Source: Ferrimonas pelagia (GTDB lineage: Bacteria > Pseudomonadota > Gammaproteobacteria > Enterobacterales > Shewanellaceae). Taken from it: DNA of 64,000 nucleotides. The notes beneath the pieces are model-generated. The model saw only the letters and a program-made list of their open reading frames with translations, had not been told where the DNA came from and made no database searches. Below, piece by piece: positions 41,709-50,517 of the stretch. The stretch spans positions 1-64,000 of the forward strand of contig NZ_BAABJZ010000002.1 in the NCBI RefSeq assembly GCF_039543565.1, given 5' to 3'. Numbering within the stretch: the first letter of the stretch is position 1; every line of letters begins with the position of its first letter. A program made the translations under genes and the position numbers.

Positions 41709-44060
41709 ATGAGTCAGGATCCCCATTTTCAGCGGGAGGCGGATAAGTACGCCAACCCCATTCCGAGCCGAGAATTTCTGCTCGATTACATGAAGACGCA
41801 GTCTGCGCCTGTTGCCCGAGAAGAGTTTGCAGCAGAGTTTAATCTAGAGGGCGACCAGTATATTGCCCTGTGTCGTCGCCTTCGCGCGATGGAGCGTGAT
41901 GGCCAGTTGGTCTATACCCGTAAAGGTCGCTATGGCCTGCCGGAGCGGATGGATCTGATCACCGGGACGGTGATGGGCCATCGTGATGGCTTTGGTTTCT
42001 TCCGTCCGGACGATGGCGGTGACGATCTGTACCTGAGTGAGCGTGCCATGTTTTCCGTGCTGCACGGTGATCGGGTGCTGGCTCAGGTTGATGGTCAGGA
42101 CCGTCGTGGCCGCAAAGAGGGGCGCATTGTGCGCACCATCGAAGCGCGCAGCGAGTCCATTGTCGGTCGTTACTTTAACGAAGATGGGATCGGCTATGTG
42201 GTGCCGGACGACTCGCGTTTGTCCCAGGATTTTTTGATCCCAGAGGATGGCCGTAACGGTGCCCGCCAGGGCCAGGTCGTGGTGGTTGAGCTGGTGAAGC
42301 GACCGGCGCATCACACCCATGGGATCGGTCGCGTGATCGAGGTGCTGGGCAACGAGATGGCGCCGGGCATGGAGATCGAGATCGCGCTGCGCAGCCATGA
42401 TCTGCCGCATCAGTTTAGCGAAGCCTTGATGGCCGAAGCGGCGGCGATCCCGGATGAGGTGCAAGAGCACGATAAGCAAGGCCGACGCGATCTGCGTGAT
42501 CTGCCGTTGGTGACCATCGACGGTGAAGACGCGCGCGACTTCGATGATGCCGTGTACGCCATGGCGAAGAAGAGCGGCGGTTGGCGCTTGTTCGTGGCCA
42601 TCGCTGATGTCAGCCACTATGTTCGCCCAGGCTCTGCGCTGGACAATGAAGGCCGTGCCCGCGGTAACTCGGTCTACTTCCCGGCGCAGGTTATCCCTAT
42701 GCTGCCGGAGAAGCTCTCCAATGGCTTATGTTCACTGAATCCGCACGTCGATCGCCTCTGCATGGTGTGTGAGATGACCATCTCCGCCTCCGGCAAGCTG
42801 TCTGGCTACGAATTCTACCCAGCGGTGATGCACTCCCACGCGCGTCTGACCTACACCAAGGTTGCGGCGATGTTGGATGGGGATGCTGCGCTGCGGGAAG
42901 AATACAGCGAGGTGGTACCTCACCTGGAAGAGCTGTTCCAGCTGTACAATGCACTGGATTACGCCCGCGAGCAGCGTGGTGCGTTGGTGCTGGATACTGA
43001 AGAGACTCAGTTTATCTTCAACGAGCAGCGCCGTATCGAGAAGATCGTGCCGCGCACCCGTAATGTTGCCCACAAGATGATCGAGGAATGCATGATCATC
43101 GCCAACGTGGCGGCCGGTAAGTTCGTTAAGAAGCATAAGGGCGAAGTGCTGTACCGGATCCACGAAGGGCCGAGTGAGCAGAAGCTGACCCTGTTGCGTG
43201 ACTTCCTTGGCAAAGCTGGACTTCAGCTGGACGGTGGGTTGGATCCTAGCCCGCAGGACGTGGCGAAGTTGCTGCTGCAAAGCAAAGACCGAGCGGACGG
43301 CGAGTTGATCCAAACCATGGTGCTGCGCTCCATGAAGCAGGCAGTCTACAGTGCCGATAACCTGGGCCACTTTGGTCTGGCGCTCGACACCTATGCCCAC
43401 TTCACCTCTCCGATCCGTCGTTACCCGGATCTGGTGCTGCACCGGGTGATCCGTTACCTGTTGGCCAAGCAGCAGAACCCGGAGTTGCCGCTGCAGCAAC
43501 TGCTGCCGGATGGTGGCATTGGTTACGACGAAGGACCGCTGGCGGAATTGGGCGAGAATTGCTCCATGACCGAGCGACGTGCCGATGATGCCACGCGCGA
43601 CGTTTCCGACTGGTTGAAGTGCGAATTCATGCTGGATCATGTCGGCGATGAGTTTGGCGCCGTTGTGAGCGGTGTGACCAGCTTTGGTCTGTTTGTCCGA
43701 CTGAAGAACCTGCATATCGATGGCTTGGTGCATATCTCCAGCCTGGCCAACGACTATTACCACTTTGATCCGGTGCAAGCCTCGCTGGTGGGCGAAGCCT
43801 CCGGTAAGCGCTATCGCCTAGGCGATCCGGTTCGGGTCAAGGTTAATGCGGTGAAACTGGATGAGCGCCAGATCGATCTGGGCTTGGTTGATGGTGGCGT
43901 GGAAGGCGACAAGCCGCGCAAGCCCCGCAAGAAGTCCAGCAACAAGAAGCGCAGCAGCGGCAAACGTGACGGTGCAAAACGCGATGGCGCACAACGTGAT
44001 GGCGGCAAGCGCGACGGCGATAAGACGGACAAGCGTCCGAAGAAACGGAACAAACGATAG
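41709..44060 (+). CDS. rnr: Exoribonuclease R (RNase R)
   Basis: A processive 3'-5' exoribonuclease active on structured RNA, 783 residues. An N-terminal helix-turn-helix region is followed by two cold-shock domains, the RNB catalytic domain with Asp residues in DGEDARDFDDAVYA, an S1 domain (EFGAVVSGVTSFGLFVRL) and a Lys/Arg/Gly-rich tail of repeated KRDG units. The start at MSQDPHF is 18 codons into the frame. rlmB follows with no gap. Confidence 0.96.
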   Translation: MSQDPHFQREADKYANPIPSREFLLDYMKTQSAPVAREEFAAEFNLEGDQYIALCRRLRAMERDGQLVYTRKGRYGLPERMDLITGTVMGHRDGFGFFRPDDGGDDLYLSERAMFSVLHGDRVLAQVDGQDRRGRKEGRIVRTIEARSESIVGRYFNEDGIGYVVPDDSRLSQDFLIPEDGRNGARQGQVVVVELVKRPAHHTHGIGRVIEVLGNEMAPGMEIEIALRSHDLPHQFSEALMAEAAAIPDEVQEHDKQGRRDLRDLPLVTIDGEDARDFDDAVYAMAKKSGGWRLFVAIADVSHYVRPGSALDNEGRARGNSVYFPAQVIPMLPEKLSNGLCSLNPHVDRLCMVCEMTISASGKLSGYEFYPAVMHSHARLTYTKVAAMLDGDAALREEYSEVVPHLEELFQLYNALDYAREQRGALVLDTEETQFIFNEQRRIEKIVPRTRNVAHKMIEECMIIANVAAGKFVKKHKGEVLYRIHEGPSEQKLTLLRDFLGKAGLQLDGGLDPSPQDVAKLLLQSKDRADGELIQTMVLRSMKQAVYSADNLGHFGLALDTYAHFTSPIRRYPDLVLHRVIRYLLAKQQNPELPLQQLLPDGGIGYDEGPLAELGENCSMTERRADDATRDVSDWLKCEFMLDHVGDEFGAVVSGVTSFGLFVRLKNLHIDGLVHISSLANDYYHFDPVQASLVGEASGKRYRLGDPVRVKVNAVKLDERQIDLGLVDGGVEGDKPRKPRKKSSNKKRSSGKRDGAKRDGAQRDGGKRDGDKTDKRPKKRNKR

Positions 44061-44798
44061 ATGAAACACGAGATGGTGTTTGGCCTCCATGCGGTGGAGG
44101 CTTTGCTGAACCGTGCTCCAGAGCGGATCAAAGAGTTATGGCTGCTGAAAGGCCGTGATGACGAACGGCTGAAGGTGATCGCCGAGCTGGCTGCCCAGTT
44201 TGGGGTTAAAGCACAGATCAGCGCACGTAAGGTGCTGGACGATAAGGCCGAATCCAGCCAGCATCAGGGCGTGGTGGCCCGTTGTGTGGCGGAGCCGGTG
44301 AAAGGTGAACATGAGCTGGACGCACTGTTGGATGGCGTTGAAACGCCTTTCCTGCTGGTGCTGGATGGCGTCACCGATCCCCATAACCTGGGGGCTTGTC
44401 TGCGCAGTGCGGATGCGGCCGGCGTCCAGGGCGTTATCGTGCCAAAGGATCGCTCCGTTGGCCTGACCGGTATCGTGCGTAAGGTGGCGGTCGGTGCAGC
44501 GGAGAGCGTGCCGCTGTTTCAGGTTACCAACCTGGCCCGCACCTTGCGCCATCTGCAGGAGCGTGGCGTCTGGATCGTCGGTGCCGCCGGCGAGGCCGAT
44601 CACGATCTATACCAAAGCAAACTGAATGGGCCATTGGCTATTGCCATGGGGGCCGAAGGCAAGGGCCTGCGCCGCCTGACCCGTGAGGTTTGTGATGAAT
44701 TGATCTCCATCCCGATGGCGGGGGCGGTTAGCAGCCTGAATGTGTCGGTGGCTTCGGGGATCTGTCTGTTCGAAGCGGTGCGCCAGCGCCAAAGCTGA
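44061..44798 (+). CDS. rlmB: 23S rRNA (Gm2251) 2'-O-methyltransferase RlmB
   Basis: A SpoU/TrmH-family methyltransferase of 245 residues. The N-terminal substrate-binding domain is followed by the knotted catalytic domain with motif 1 (VLDGVTDPHNLGACLRSADA), motif 2 (AIAMGAEGKGLRRL) and motif 3 (ISIPMAGAVSSLNVSVASGI). Its ATG directly follows the rnr stop, so the two genes are co-translated. Confidence 0.97.
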   Translation: MKHEMVFGLHAVEALLNRAPERIKELWLLKGRDDERLKVIAELAAQFGVKAQISARKVLDDKAESSQHQGVVARCVAEPVKGEHELDALLDGVETPFLLVLDGVTDPHNLGACLRSADAAGVQGVIVPKDRSVGLTGIVRKVAVGAAESVPLFQVTNLARTLRHLQERGVWIVGAAGEADHDLYQSKLNGPLAIAMGAEGKGLRRLTREVCDELISIPMAGAVSSLNVSVASGICLFEAVRQRQS

Positions 44799-44821
44799 GG
44801 GTCGTCCCTCCGCGAAAATGG

Positions 44822-44856
44822 AAAAGCCCCACGCACCTTGGTGCGTGGGGCTTTTT
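44822..44856. terminator. Bidirectional terminator between rlmB and the DUF481 gene
   Basis: AAAAGCCCCACGCAC-CTTG-GTGCGTGGGGCTTTTT lies between convergent genes. Confidence 0.93.
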
Positions 44857-44875
44857 GCCACTCGAGCATTGGAGC

Positions 44876-45622
44876 CTATCGGAAGGTATAGAGCAGGTTG
44901 ATGGTGGAGATCACATCGGTGTTTTCCGTGCCCTCCGGCACCTTATCGGTGTACTTGATGTCCATGCCGATCTTCAAGGCCAGATCGGCCCACAGCTGAT
45001 TGCGGTAGCTGAGGTTGATGTTGGCGATGGTGTTGTTGTTACCGGTCTCGAGCGTGGTGTCGGCGTTAAAGGTGGTGTACTCCTGCATGCGGTGTTCAAG
45101 CTTGCTGGCCAGTCGGACAATGGCTTCTTCCTCCGACGCGCGTTGAGCGGGATCCGTGCTGTTGGACAGGTTGGCCCGGTTATATCGATAACCCAAACCG
45201 CCCTCCAGACTGAGCTTGGTTTGCTTCTTATCCAACGGGGTGAAACCGTAACCGCCGGAGATCGTATTCTGACGCTCGTAGGAGCCAAAGCGGTCGATCA
45301 GCAGCTCGGTACGCCCATACAGGTAGTGCGATCCCTCCAGCTTGTAGTCGAGCTGGTACTGCAACTGGTATTGCTCGGCCGTGGTGGAATTGTTGTCCGA
45401 GGCGAAAAAACCGCGCAGGTTGCCCTCGTGCTTGGCGTTGTCACCATCATAGATGAGCTTGCTGCGTGTGTTGAAATTGGCTGAGTTGGTGTTGCCGCTG
45501 TTGTACTGCATCCCGAGCTCAAGCTCAGCGGTAAAGCGGTTGACCGGATCCTTGTAATTGGGCGGCACCAGAGCCAAGGCAGGCAGGGAAAACATCAGAA
45601 AGAGTAAGGGTAGCAAGCGCAT
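44876..45622 (-). CDS. DUF481 outer-membrane beta-barrel protein
   Basis: A 248-residue secreted protein with signal peptide MRLLPLLFLMFSLPALA and a C-terminal Phe-Arg end. Repeated amphipathic strands (ELELGMQYNSGNTNSANFN, GGLGYRYNRANLSNS, ISTINLLYTFR) match DUF481/YdiY-like salt-induced outer-membrane proteins. Function is unknown. The start could be one of two nearby ATGs; the one giving a clean signal peptide is used. Confidence 0.85.
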   Translation of the reverse strand: MRLLPLLFLMFSLPALALVPPNYKDPVNRFTAELELGMQYNSGNTNSANFNTRSKLIYDGDNAKHEGNLRGFFASDNNSTTAEQYQLQYQLDYKLEGSHYLYGRTELLIDRFGSYERQNTISGGYGFTPLDKKQTKLSLEGGLGYRYNRANLSNSTDPAQRASEEEAIVRLASKLEHRMQEYTTFNADTTLETGNNNTIANINLSYRNQLWADLALKIGMDIKYTDKVPEGTENTDVISTINLLYTFR

Positions 45623-45798
45623 ACACAGCATTCGAACTAGGGTTGTAGGGGAGTTCTTGTTGCAGCCCAGTGTACTGGTCATGTGGCAAGTGTCAAAACC
45701 TACCAATTAGCGGTGCGTATAAGTTGTGTTCACCGGAGGGTTTCGGTAACATGCGCCGGCTAATCGGCCAAACCCTTTTGTTCCTTGCCTCTTAGGCC

Positions 45799-45827
45799 CG
45801 GCCGAGCCATATGAGGCTACAAAACCG
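45799..45827 (+). promoter_or_regulatory. S6:S18 autoregulatory leader of the rpsF operon (likely)
   Basis: A CCG trinucleotide sits directly before a small hairpin AGCC-ATATGA-GGCT, followed by AC, with an outer CGG/CCG pairing, just upstream of the rpsF ribosome site. This matches the described RNA motif bound by the S6:S18 protein complex to repress its own operon. The match was made by eye. Confidence 0.5.
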
Positions 45828-45841
45828 TAAGGAGCGATCTA

Positions 45842-46234
45842 ATGCGTCATTACGAAATCGTCTTCATGGTTCACCCTGATCAGAGTGAACAGGTTCCTGG
45901 CATGGTTGAGCGTTACACCGCGACCATCGAAAAAGACGGCGGTAAAATCCACCGTCTGGAAGATTGGGGCCGTCGTCAACTGGCTTACCCAATCGAGAAG
46001 CTGCACAAAGCACACTACGTTCTGGTTAACGCCGAAGCGACTGCTGAAGCTGTAGCTGAGCTGGAAACTGCTTTCCGTTTCAACGACGCTGTTATCCGCA
46101 ACATGGTCATTCGTACCAAGGGCGCGGTAACTGAAGCCTCTCCAATGGCCAAGGCCAAAGAAGAGCGTCGTGAGCGCGAAGAGCGCCGCGAGCGTCAAGA
46201 CGCTAAGCCGGCTCCACAAGCCAGCGCTGAGTAA
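45842..46234 (+). CDS. rpsF: 30S ribosomal protein S6
   Basis: S6 binds 16S rRNA with S18 in the platform of the small subunit. The protein has 130 residues. The ferredoxin-like core starts MRHYEIVFMVHPDQSEQVPG and contains the family segment GRRQLAYPIEKLHKAHYVL. The C-terminal 35 residues form a charged Glu/Arg tail, longer than the core needs. AAGGAG lies seven bases before the ATG. It is the first gene of rpsF-priB-rpsR-rplI. Confidence 0.98.
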   Translation: MRHYEIVFMVHPDQSEQVPGMVERYTATIEKDGGKIHRLEDWGRRQLAYPIEKLHKAHYVLVNAEATAEAVAELETAFRFNDAVIRNMVIRTKGAVTEASPMAKAKEERREREERRERQDAKPAPQASAE

Positions 46235-46243
46235 TCGGATTTC

Positions 46244-46549
46244 GTGATCACCAACCGCCTGGAGTTGGCTGGCCAAGTGTCGCGCCCTCCAAAGACAGTC
46301 ACCGGGATCAATGGCATTCCACACAGCTACTTTTTGATGGAACATCGTTCTATGCAGAAAGAAGCCGGTCTGAATAGACCCGTGTATTGCAAGATCCAGG
46401 TTGTACTCAGCGGTGAGGGATCACAATCCTTACTGAGATATCTCGATCCGGGAAGCAATATTCAAGTAGGCGGGTTTCTCGCCTGGCAACAGGGTCGAAA
46501 TGGCCAAAGCCGCTTGGTATTGCATGCCGACACGATAGAACCGATTTAG
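46244..46549 (+). CDS. priB: Primosomal replication protein PriB
   Basis: A dimeric OB-fold, single-strand DNA-binding protein that helps PriA restart stalled replication forks. The protein has 101 residues with a GTG start. Typical stretches are NRLELAGQVSRPPKTV, HSYFLMEHRS and QVGGFLAWQQGRNGQSRLVL. It lies nine bases after rpsF and precedes rpsR, as in other gammaproteobacteria. Confidence 0.96.
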   Translation: MITNRLELAGQVSRPPKTVTGINGIPHSYFLMEHRSMQKEAGLNRPVYCKIQVVLSGEGSQSLLRYLDPGSNIQVGGFLAWQQGRNGQSRLVLHADTIEPI

Positions 46550-46560
46550 GAGACTGCCCC

Positions 46561-46788
46561 ATGGCACGTTATTTTCGTCGTCGTAAGTTCTGCCGTTTCA
46601 CCGCTGAAGGTGTAACTCAGATCGACTACAAAGACATCGCAACTCTGAAGAACTACGTTACTGAGAGTGGCAAAATTGTACCGAGCCGTATCACTGGCAC
46701 CAGCGCTAAGTACCAGCGTCAGCTGGCTCGCGCCATTAAGCGTGCTCGTTACCTGGCTCTTCTGCCATACACCGATCTGCAGGGCTAA
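46561..46788 (+). CDS. rpsR: 30S ribosomal protein S18
   Basis: A 75-residue basic protein (start MARYFRRRKFCRFTAEGV) that pairs with S6 on 16S rRNA. The conserved Lys/Arg-rich IVPSRITGTSAKYQRQL segment and AIKRARYLALLPYT end are present. AGGAG lies directly before the ATG. Confidence 0.99.
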   Translation: MARYFRRRKFCRFTAEGVTQIDYKDIATLKNYVTESGKIVPSRITGTSAKYQRQLARAIKRARYLALLPYTDLQG

Positions 46789-46823
46789 GGCTCTCTAGTT
46801 CACCTTAAGTAGAGGAAAAGGTA

Positions 46824-47276
46824 ATGGACGTAATTCTGTTGGACAAGATCGCCAAACTGGGCGGTCTGGGCGACAAAGTAACCGTTAAAGCTGGTTACGC
46901 TCGCAACTTCCTGCTGCCACAAGGCAAAGCGGTTGTAGCTAACGCTGCTAACCTGGAAGTATTTGAAGCTCGTCGCGCCGAGCTGGAAAAGAACCTGGCT
47001 GACACTCTGGCTGCTGCTCAAGCACGCGCCGAGAAGATCGCTGCTCTGGAAGGCGTATCTATCGCTTCCAAAGCCGGTGACGAAGGCAAGCTGTTCGGTT
47101 CCATCGGTACCCGTGACATCGCTGATGCGATCACTGCGGCTGGCGTTGAAGTAGCGAAAGCGGACGTTCGTCTGCCAGAAGGCGCTCTGCGTCTGACCGG
47201 CGAATACGACATCGCTATCCAGCTGCACAGCGACGTAGTTGCTACCGCGAAGATCGTAGTAGTTGCTGCTGAGTAA
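46824..47276 (+). CDS. rplI: 50S ribosomal protein L9
   Basis: A 150-residue two-domain protein linked by a long helix. The N-domain has MDVILLDKIAKLGGLGDKV and VKAGYARNFLLPQGKAV, and the C-domain ends VATAKIVVVAAE. It is the last gene of the S6 operon, closed by a strong terminator. Confidence 0.99.
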   Translation: MDVILLDKIAKLGGLGDKVTVKAGYARNFLLPQGKAVVANAANLEVFEARRAELEKNLADTLAAAQARAEKIAALEGVSIASKAGDEGKLFGSIGTRDIADAITAAGVEVAKADVRLPEGALRLTGEYDIAIQLHSDVVATAKIVVVAAE

Positions 47277-47297
47277 TTTTTATAATTGCTCGAGCTG

Positions 47298-47328
47298 AAA
47301 AAACACCGCCTCAGGGCGGTGTTTTTTT
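47298..47328 (+). terminator. Terminator of the rpsF-rplI operon
   Basis: AAAAAACACCGCC, a three-base loop and GGGCGGTGTTTTTTT. Confidence 0.95.
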
Positions 47329-47340
47329 ATGCTTGAAAGA

Positions 47341-47764
47341 AAGTCATTCGCTGTCAGTGGTCAGCGGTCAGTTAAAAGCCATGCGGTAAGAGGCTTCGGC
47401 TTGGCCGTGAGGTTGACGCCTGTGGCGGCATGCGCCTTTGGTATGGCGGTCTGTTGCGATGCGACGGTAAGAGCAGCATTAGCTAAGCGATCAGCAAGAA
47501 CAAAGGCCAAGAGTCGGCGAGACTGCTCAATGGTTTTCTGCTTTCCCCTGCTTTCTTTCGCTTTCCCCTGCTTTCTTTCGCTTTCCCCTGACGGTTGACG
47601 GTTGACGGTTGACGGTTGACGGTTTACAGCTCACAGCGGCTCTTCCCCGCCAGCCACCGAGAAGTGGCATCAGGCCCAACGGCGAAGCCGCTACAGCCGG
47701 ACTCCGCCGATACCGCTGGCTCTTGCTCCTTCTGACAGCTAATGGCTTTAAGCTGATAGCTGGC
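47341..47764. repeat. Gene-free region of seven-base and twenty-base tandem repeats
   Basis: Several arrays have a seven-base period: GTCAGTG/GTCAGCG/GTCAGTT (47353-47373), four ACGGTTG units and one ACGGTTT (47591-47625), TTACAGC/TCACAGC directly after, and AGCTAAT/GGCTTTA/AGCTGAT/AGCTGGC (47737-47764). Between them lie two exact 20-base units CTTTCCCCTGCTTTCTTTCG plus a half unit (47541-47590). No open frame here has a ribosome site or family resemblance. The region lies between converging genes. Confidence 0.75.
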
Positions 47765-47766
47765 TT

Positions 47767-48420
47767 TTATTCCGTCTTGTCCTGCCAACTCAGATCCTGC
47801 GCCCGCTTCTCTACCGCCTTGAGAATGTCGTATAGCCCGATCGTATTGGCTTTATTGGCCAGCCAAGCGGGAATGCTGCCACCGGGATCGGTATAGACCC
47901 AATACACCACATCGGTGCGGCCATCCTCCCTTGGGCTCAGCGCCCAGCTACCGTCACAGATCTCGAGCCGTACCACGCCCCGCTTTGGCTCCGGGCCAAA
48001 TTGGTTCATCTGAGTCCAGTAGCGGTAGTATTCCCCGGTTTGCTCATCAAATTCATTGACGATCAGTAGCGTGTAGTCCCGTTGGCTGACCAGTGGTGGA
48101 TCGACCTTATGGTAGACGTAGGCGCGCTCGCTGCTCTCTTGCGCCGTGATCTCTATGGCGTCGACGTAAGGCATAAAATCCGGATAGCGATCAACGGTGC
48201 TGATGGTGGTCCAGACCTGCTCGATAGGGGCGTTGATCACCGCCTCCAGTTTCACCTCTTTCACCGCCGTGCCGGGCACCTGTCGAGTCAATACTCGGTT
48301 TTCGCCCTTTTGGGAGGCCTGGCTCCAGTGACCGCCGGAAGCAGGCTCTATCCGTACGGCCTGTGTCGTCAGTGGCAGCAGGCACAGGGCGGTCAGCAAT
48401 ACCTGCCGGATCTTCACCAT
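47767..48420 (-). CDS. START/SRPBCC domain exported protein
   Basis: A 217-residue protein with a signal peptide (MVKIRQVLLTALCLLPLTTQA) and a START-type lipid-binding fold. The helix-grip pattern shows in VINAPIEQVWTTISTVDRYP, the YVYHKVDPPLVSQRDY region and a C-terminal helix. Related proteins bind hydrophobic ligands in the periplasm; the ligand is unknown. Its start overlaps the end of dgkA by seven bases, so the two are one operon and a lipid-related role is plausible. Confidence 0.85.
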   Translation of the reverse strand: MVKIRQVLLTALCLLPLTTQAVRIEPASGGHWSQASQKGENRVLTRQVPGTAVKEVKLEAVINAPIEQVWTTISTVDRYPDFMPYVDAIEITAQESSERAYVYHKVDPPLVSQRDYTLLIVNEFDEQTGEYYRYWTQMNQFGPEPKRGVVRLEICDGSWALSPREDGRTDVVYWVYTDPGGSIPAWLANKANTIGLYDILKAVEKRAQDLSWQDKTE

Positions 48421-48782
48421 ATCAAGATCCCCGCCCAGACGACGGCCACCAGCACCAGTGCCAGCGATACGGCGGCAGAGCCGATATCCTTGGCGCGTCC
48501 GGACAGCTCATGGTGCTCCGGTCCGATCCGATCCACTACGGCTTCGATCGCCGAATTCAACAGCTCGACGATCAGAACCAGTACGACCACACTGATCATA
48601 AACAGCCGTTCAAGCACGGTAACGTCAAAATAGAACGAGGCGCCGATCAGCAGTATCGCCAGAAACAGTTCCTGCCGAAATGCCTCTTCGTGCCGGTAGG
48701 CGGCTTTAAGGCCCTGTGCGGAGTAGATCCCAGCCTGAATAAATCGGATGGGACCGCGATTCTTGCTAACGGGTTGATTCAT
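48414..48782 (-). CDS. dgkA: Diacylglycerol kinase DgkA
   Basis: A trimeric inner-membrane kinase of 122 residues that recycles diacylglycerol to phosphatidic acid. Three TM helices are visible, with the family motif VELLNSAIEAVVDRIG and the catalytic Glu/Asp region RHEEAFRQEL and HHELSGRAKDIGSAAV. It leads a two-gene unit with the START-domain gene. Confidence 0.96.
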   Translation of the reverse strand: MNQPVSKNRGPIRFIQAGIYSAQGLKAAYRHEEAFRQELFLAILLIGASFYFDVTVLERLFMISVVVLVLIVELLNSAIEAVVDRIGPEHHELSGRAKDIGSAAVSLALVLVAVVWAGILIW

Positions 48783-48905
48783 TAATGCAATTCAATGGGA
48801 TAGGGTAAATGGAATGCTTCAATCATAAGCCAAATTGTTATCGCTGGTGCAAGAAAACAGGGTTTGGTTCAAGTTCGGCACAGCTTTGCTTTCCGTGACA
48901 TGCAC

Positions 48906-49115
48906 TTACAATGAGCTCGTTGGATCTTGGCTGGGGGCGCTAACCGCCATCCAGTGGCTGACATCGCCGTGGGCTTGCCAGTCACTGTCCAGATCGACAA
49001 ATCCGTGGGTGGACAGGTAACGGGCCAGCTCCAGCGGCTGCTGGCTGTTTGGCATCCACACCAACACCACCGCGCCGTCATCTGGCTGTGCTTGGGTGAT
49101 ATCGACCCACTCCAT
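48906..49115 (-). CDS. DUF551-like small protein
   Basis: A 69-residue protein with the DUF551 pattern: an N-terminal Trp, a Gln-Pro-Asp-Asp-Gly turn followed by VVLVW, and a C-terminal SHWMAVSAP. GGAG lies six bases before the ATG. DUF551 proteins are often carried by phages and their function is unknown. It stands alone between dgkA and the glycerate permease gene. Assignment is moderate because the protein is short. Confidence 0.6.
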   Translation of the reverse strand: MEWVDITQAQPDDGAVVLVWMPNSQQPLELARYLSTHGFVDLDSDWQAHGDVSHWMAVSAPSQDPTSSL

Positions 49116-49227
49116 GGCAGTCTCCTGTCGGGCTGATTATCTTCCACAAGGATAGTCCAGCGGGGCCGGATCTGGCCGAAGCTTGACTAGGCTTAGAGCT
49201 CTGAACCTGGGTTTTCTGGAGGCCATT

Positions 49228-50493
49228 ATGGCGGAAGTCTCCACTTTGGGTGCCTTGATGGCGTTAGTGATCGCCATTGGCTTGATCCTCAAGCGCGTCC
49301 CCCCAGCCTACGGCATGCTGCTTGGTGCGCTGATCGGTGCCTTGATCGGCGGCGCATCTTTGACGGACTCGGTGGCATTCATGATCGGCGGGGCGCAGGG
49401 GATCGTCACCGCCGTGATGCGGATCCTGGCGGCCGGCGTGCTTGCCGGGGTGTTGATAGAGTCCGGCGCCGCCACCGCCATTGCGGAGACCATCGTTAAA
49501 ACGGTGGGCGAGGCGAGGGCGCTATTGGCGCTGGCGCTGGCCAGTATGATCTTGACCGCAGTCGGCGTGTTCGTTGATGTTGCGGTGATCACCGTCTCGC
49601 CCATCGCCCTGGCCATCGCCCGGCGCACCGGCCTGTCGAAGATGTCGGTGTTACTGGCGATGGTCGGCGGAGGGAAAGGTGGCAATATCATATCGCCGAA
49701 CCCCAATACCATCGCCGCATCGGAGGCGTTTGATGTACCTTTGACGTCGCTGATGGCCGCCGGGGTGTTGCCCGGCTTGATTGGCATGTTCAGCGCCTAT
49801 CTCATTGCCAAAACGCTGGCCAACAAGGGCAGTCAGGTGGCACAGCAGGAAGTGGTACAGCTTGAGCATGGGGCGTTACCCGTCTTTGCTACCGCGATCG
49901 TGGCGCCACTGGTGGCCATCGCCTTATTGGCGTTGCGGCCGTTAGCCAATGTGGTGATCGATCCCTTGCTTGCTTTGCCTCTGGGCGGGATCTTGGGCGC
50001 ATTGGCGATGGGGAAGGCCCGTCAGCTCAACCAGTTTGCCATCGCGGGGCTGACTCGGATGGCGCCGGTGGCGATCATGCTGCTGGGCACCGGCGCATTG
50101 GCAGGGATCATCGCCAACTCCGGTTTGCGGACCGATCTGATCGCTCTGCTTGAAGCCACCGGCATGCCAGAATATCTGCTGGCGCCGATCAGCGGTGCAG
50201 TGATGTCATTGGCGACCGCCTCAACCACGGCGGGCACCGTGGTTGCGTCGAATGTGTTTGCCGGTACCCTCCTCGAGGTGGGGATCTCCGCATTGGCCGG
50301 GGCCGCGATGCTGCACGCGGGGGCGACCGTGCTCGATCATATGCCCCATGGCAGCTTCTTCCATGCGACCGGTGGCAGCGTGCACATGGACATCAAAGAG
50401 CGCCTGAGGTTGATCCCCTATGAATCGGCAGTGGGTCTGGTGATCGCCAGTATGGCCACGGTGTTGTACGGTGTCTTTGGGTTGTTGGGTTAA
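49228..50493 (+). CDS. GntP family permease, probable glycerate transporter
   Basis: A 421-residue transporter with twelve or more hydrophobic helices of the GntP (gluconate:H+ symporter) family. Conserved segments include GGAQGIVTAVMRILAAGVLA, GVFVDVAVITVSPIALAI and GGGKGGNIISPNPNT. A glycerate kinase gene follows 24 bases downstream, so D-glycerate is the likely substrate. GGAGG before ATG-GCG-GAA sets the start 15 codons into the frame. Confidence 0.9.
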   Translation: MAEVSTLGALMALVIAIGLILKRVPPAYGMLLGALIGALIGGASLTDSVAFMIGGAQGIVTAVMRILAAGVLAGVLIESGAATAIAETIVKTVGEARALLALALASMILTAVGVFVDVAVITVSPIALAIARRTGLSKMSVLLAMVGGGKGGNIISPNPNTIAASEAFDVPLTSLMAAGVLPGLIGMFSAYLIAKTLANKGSQVAQQEVVQLEHGALPVFATAIVAPLVAIALLALRPLANVVIDPLLALPLGGILGALAMGKARQLNQFAIAGLTRMAPVAIMLLGTGALAGIIANSGLRTDLIALLEATGMPEYLLAPISGAVMSLATASTTAGTVVASNVFAGTLLEVGISALAGAAMLHAGATVLDHMPHGSFFHATGGSVHMDIKERLRLIPYESAVGLVIASMATVLYGVFGLLG

Positions 50494-50517
50494 GCCAATT
50501 GAGGCAAGGAGAAATGG

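Noticed and set aside
47329..47598. An 89-codon frame in the repeat region
   Set aside because: It starts inside the rplI terminator and is built partly from tandem repeats, with no ribosome site.
48927..49136. A plus-strand frame overlapping the DUF551-like gene
   Set aside because: The minus-strand frame has a good ribosome site and family pattern; the plus frame has neither.
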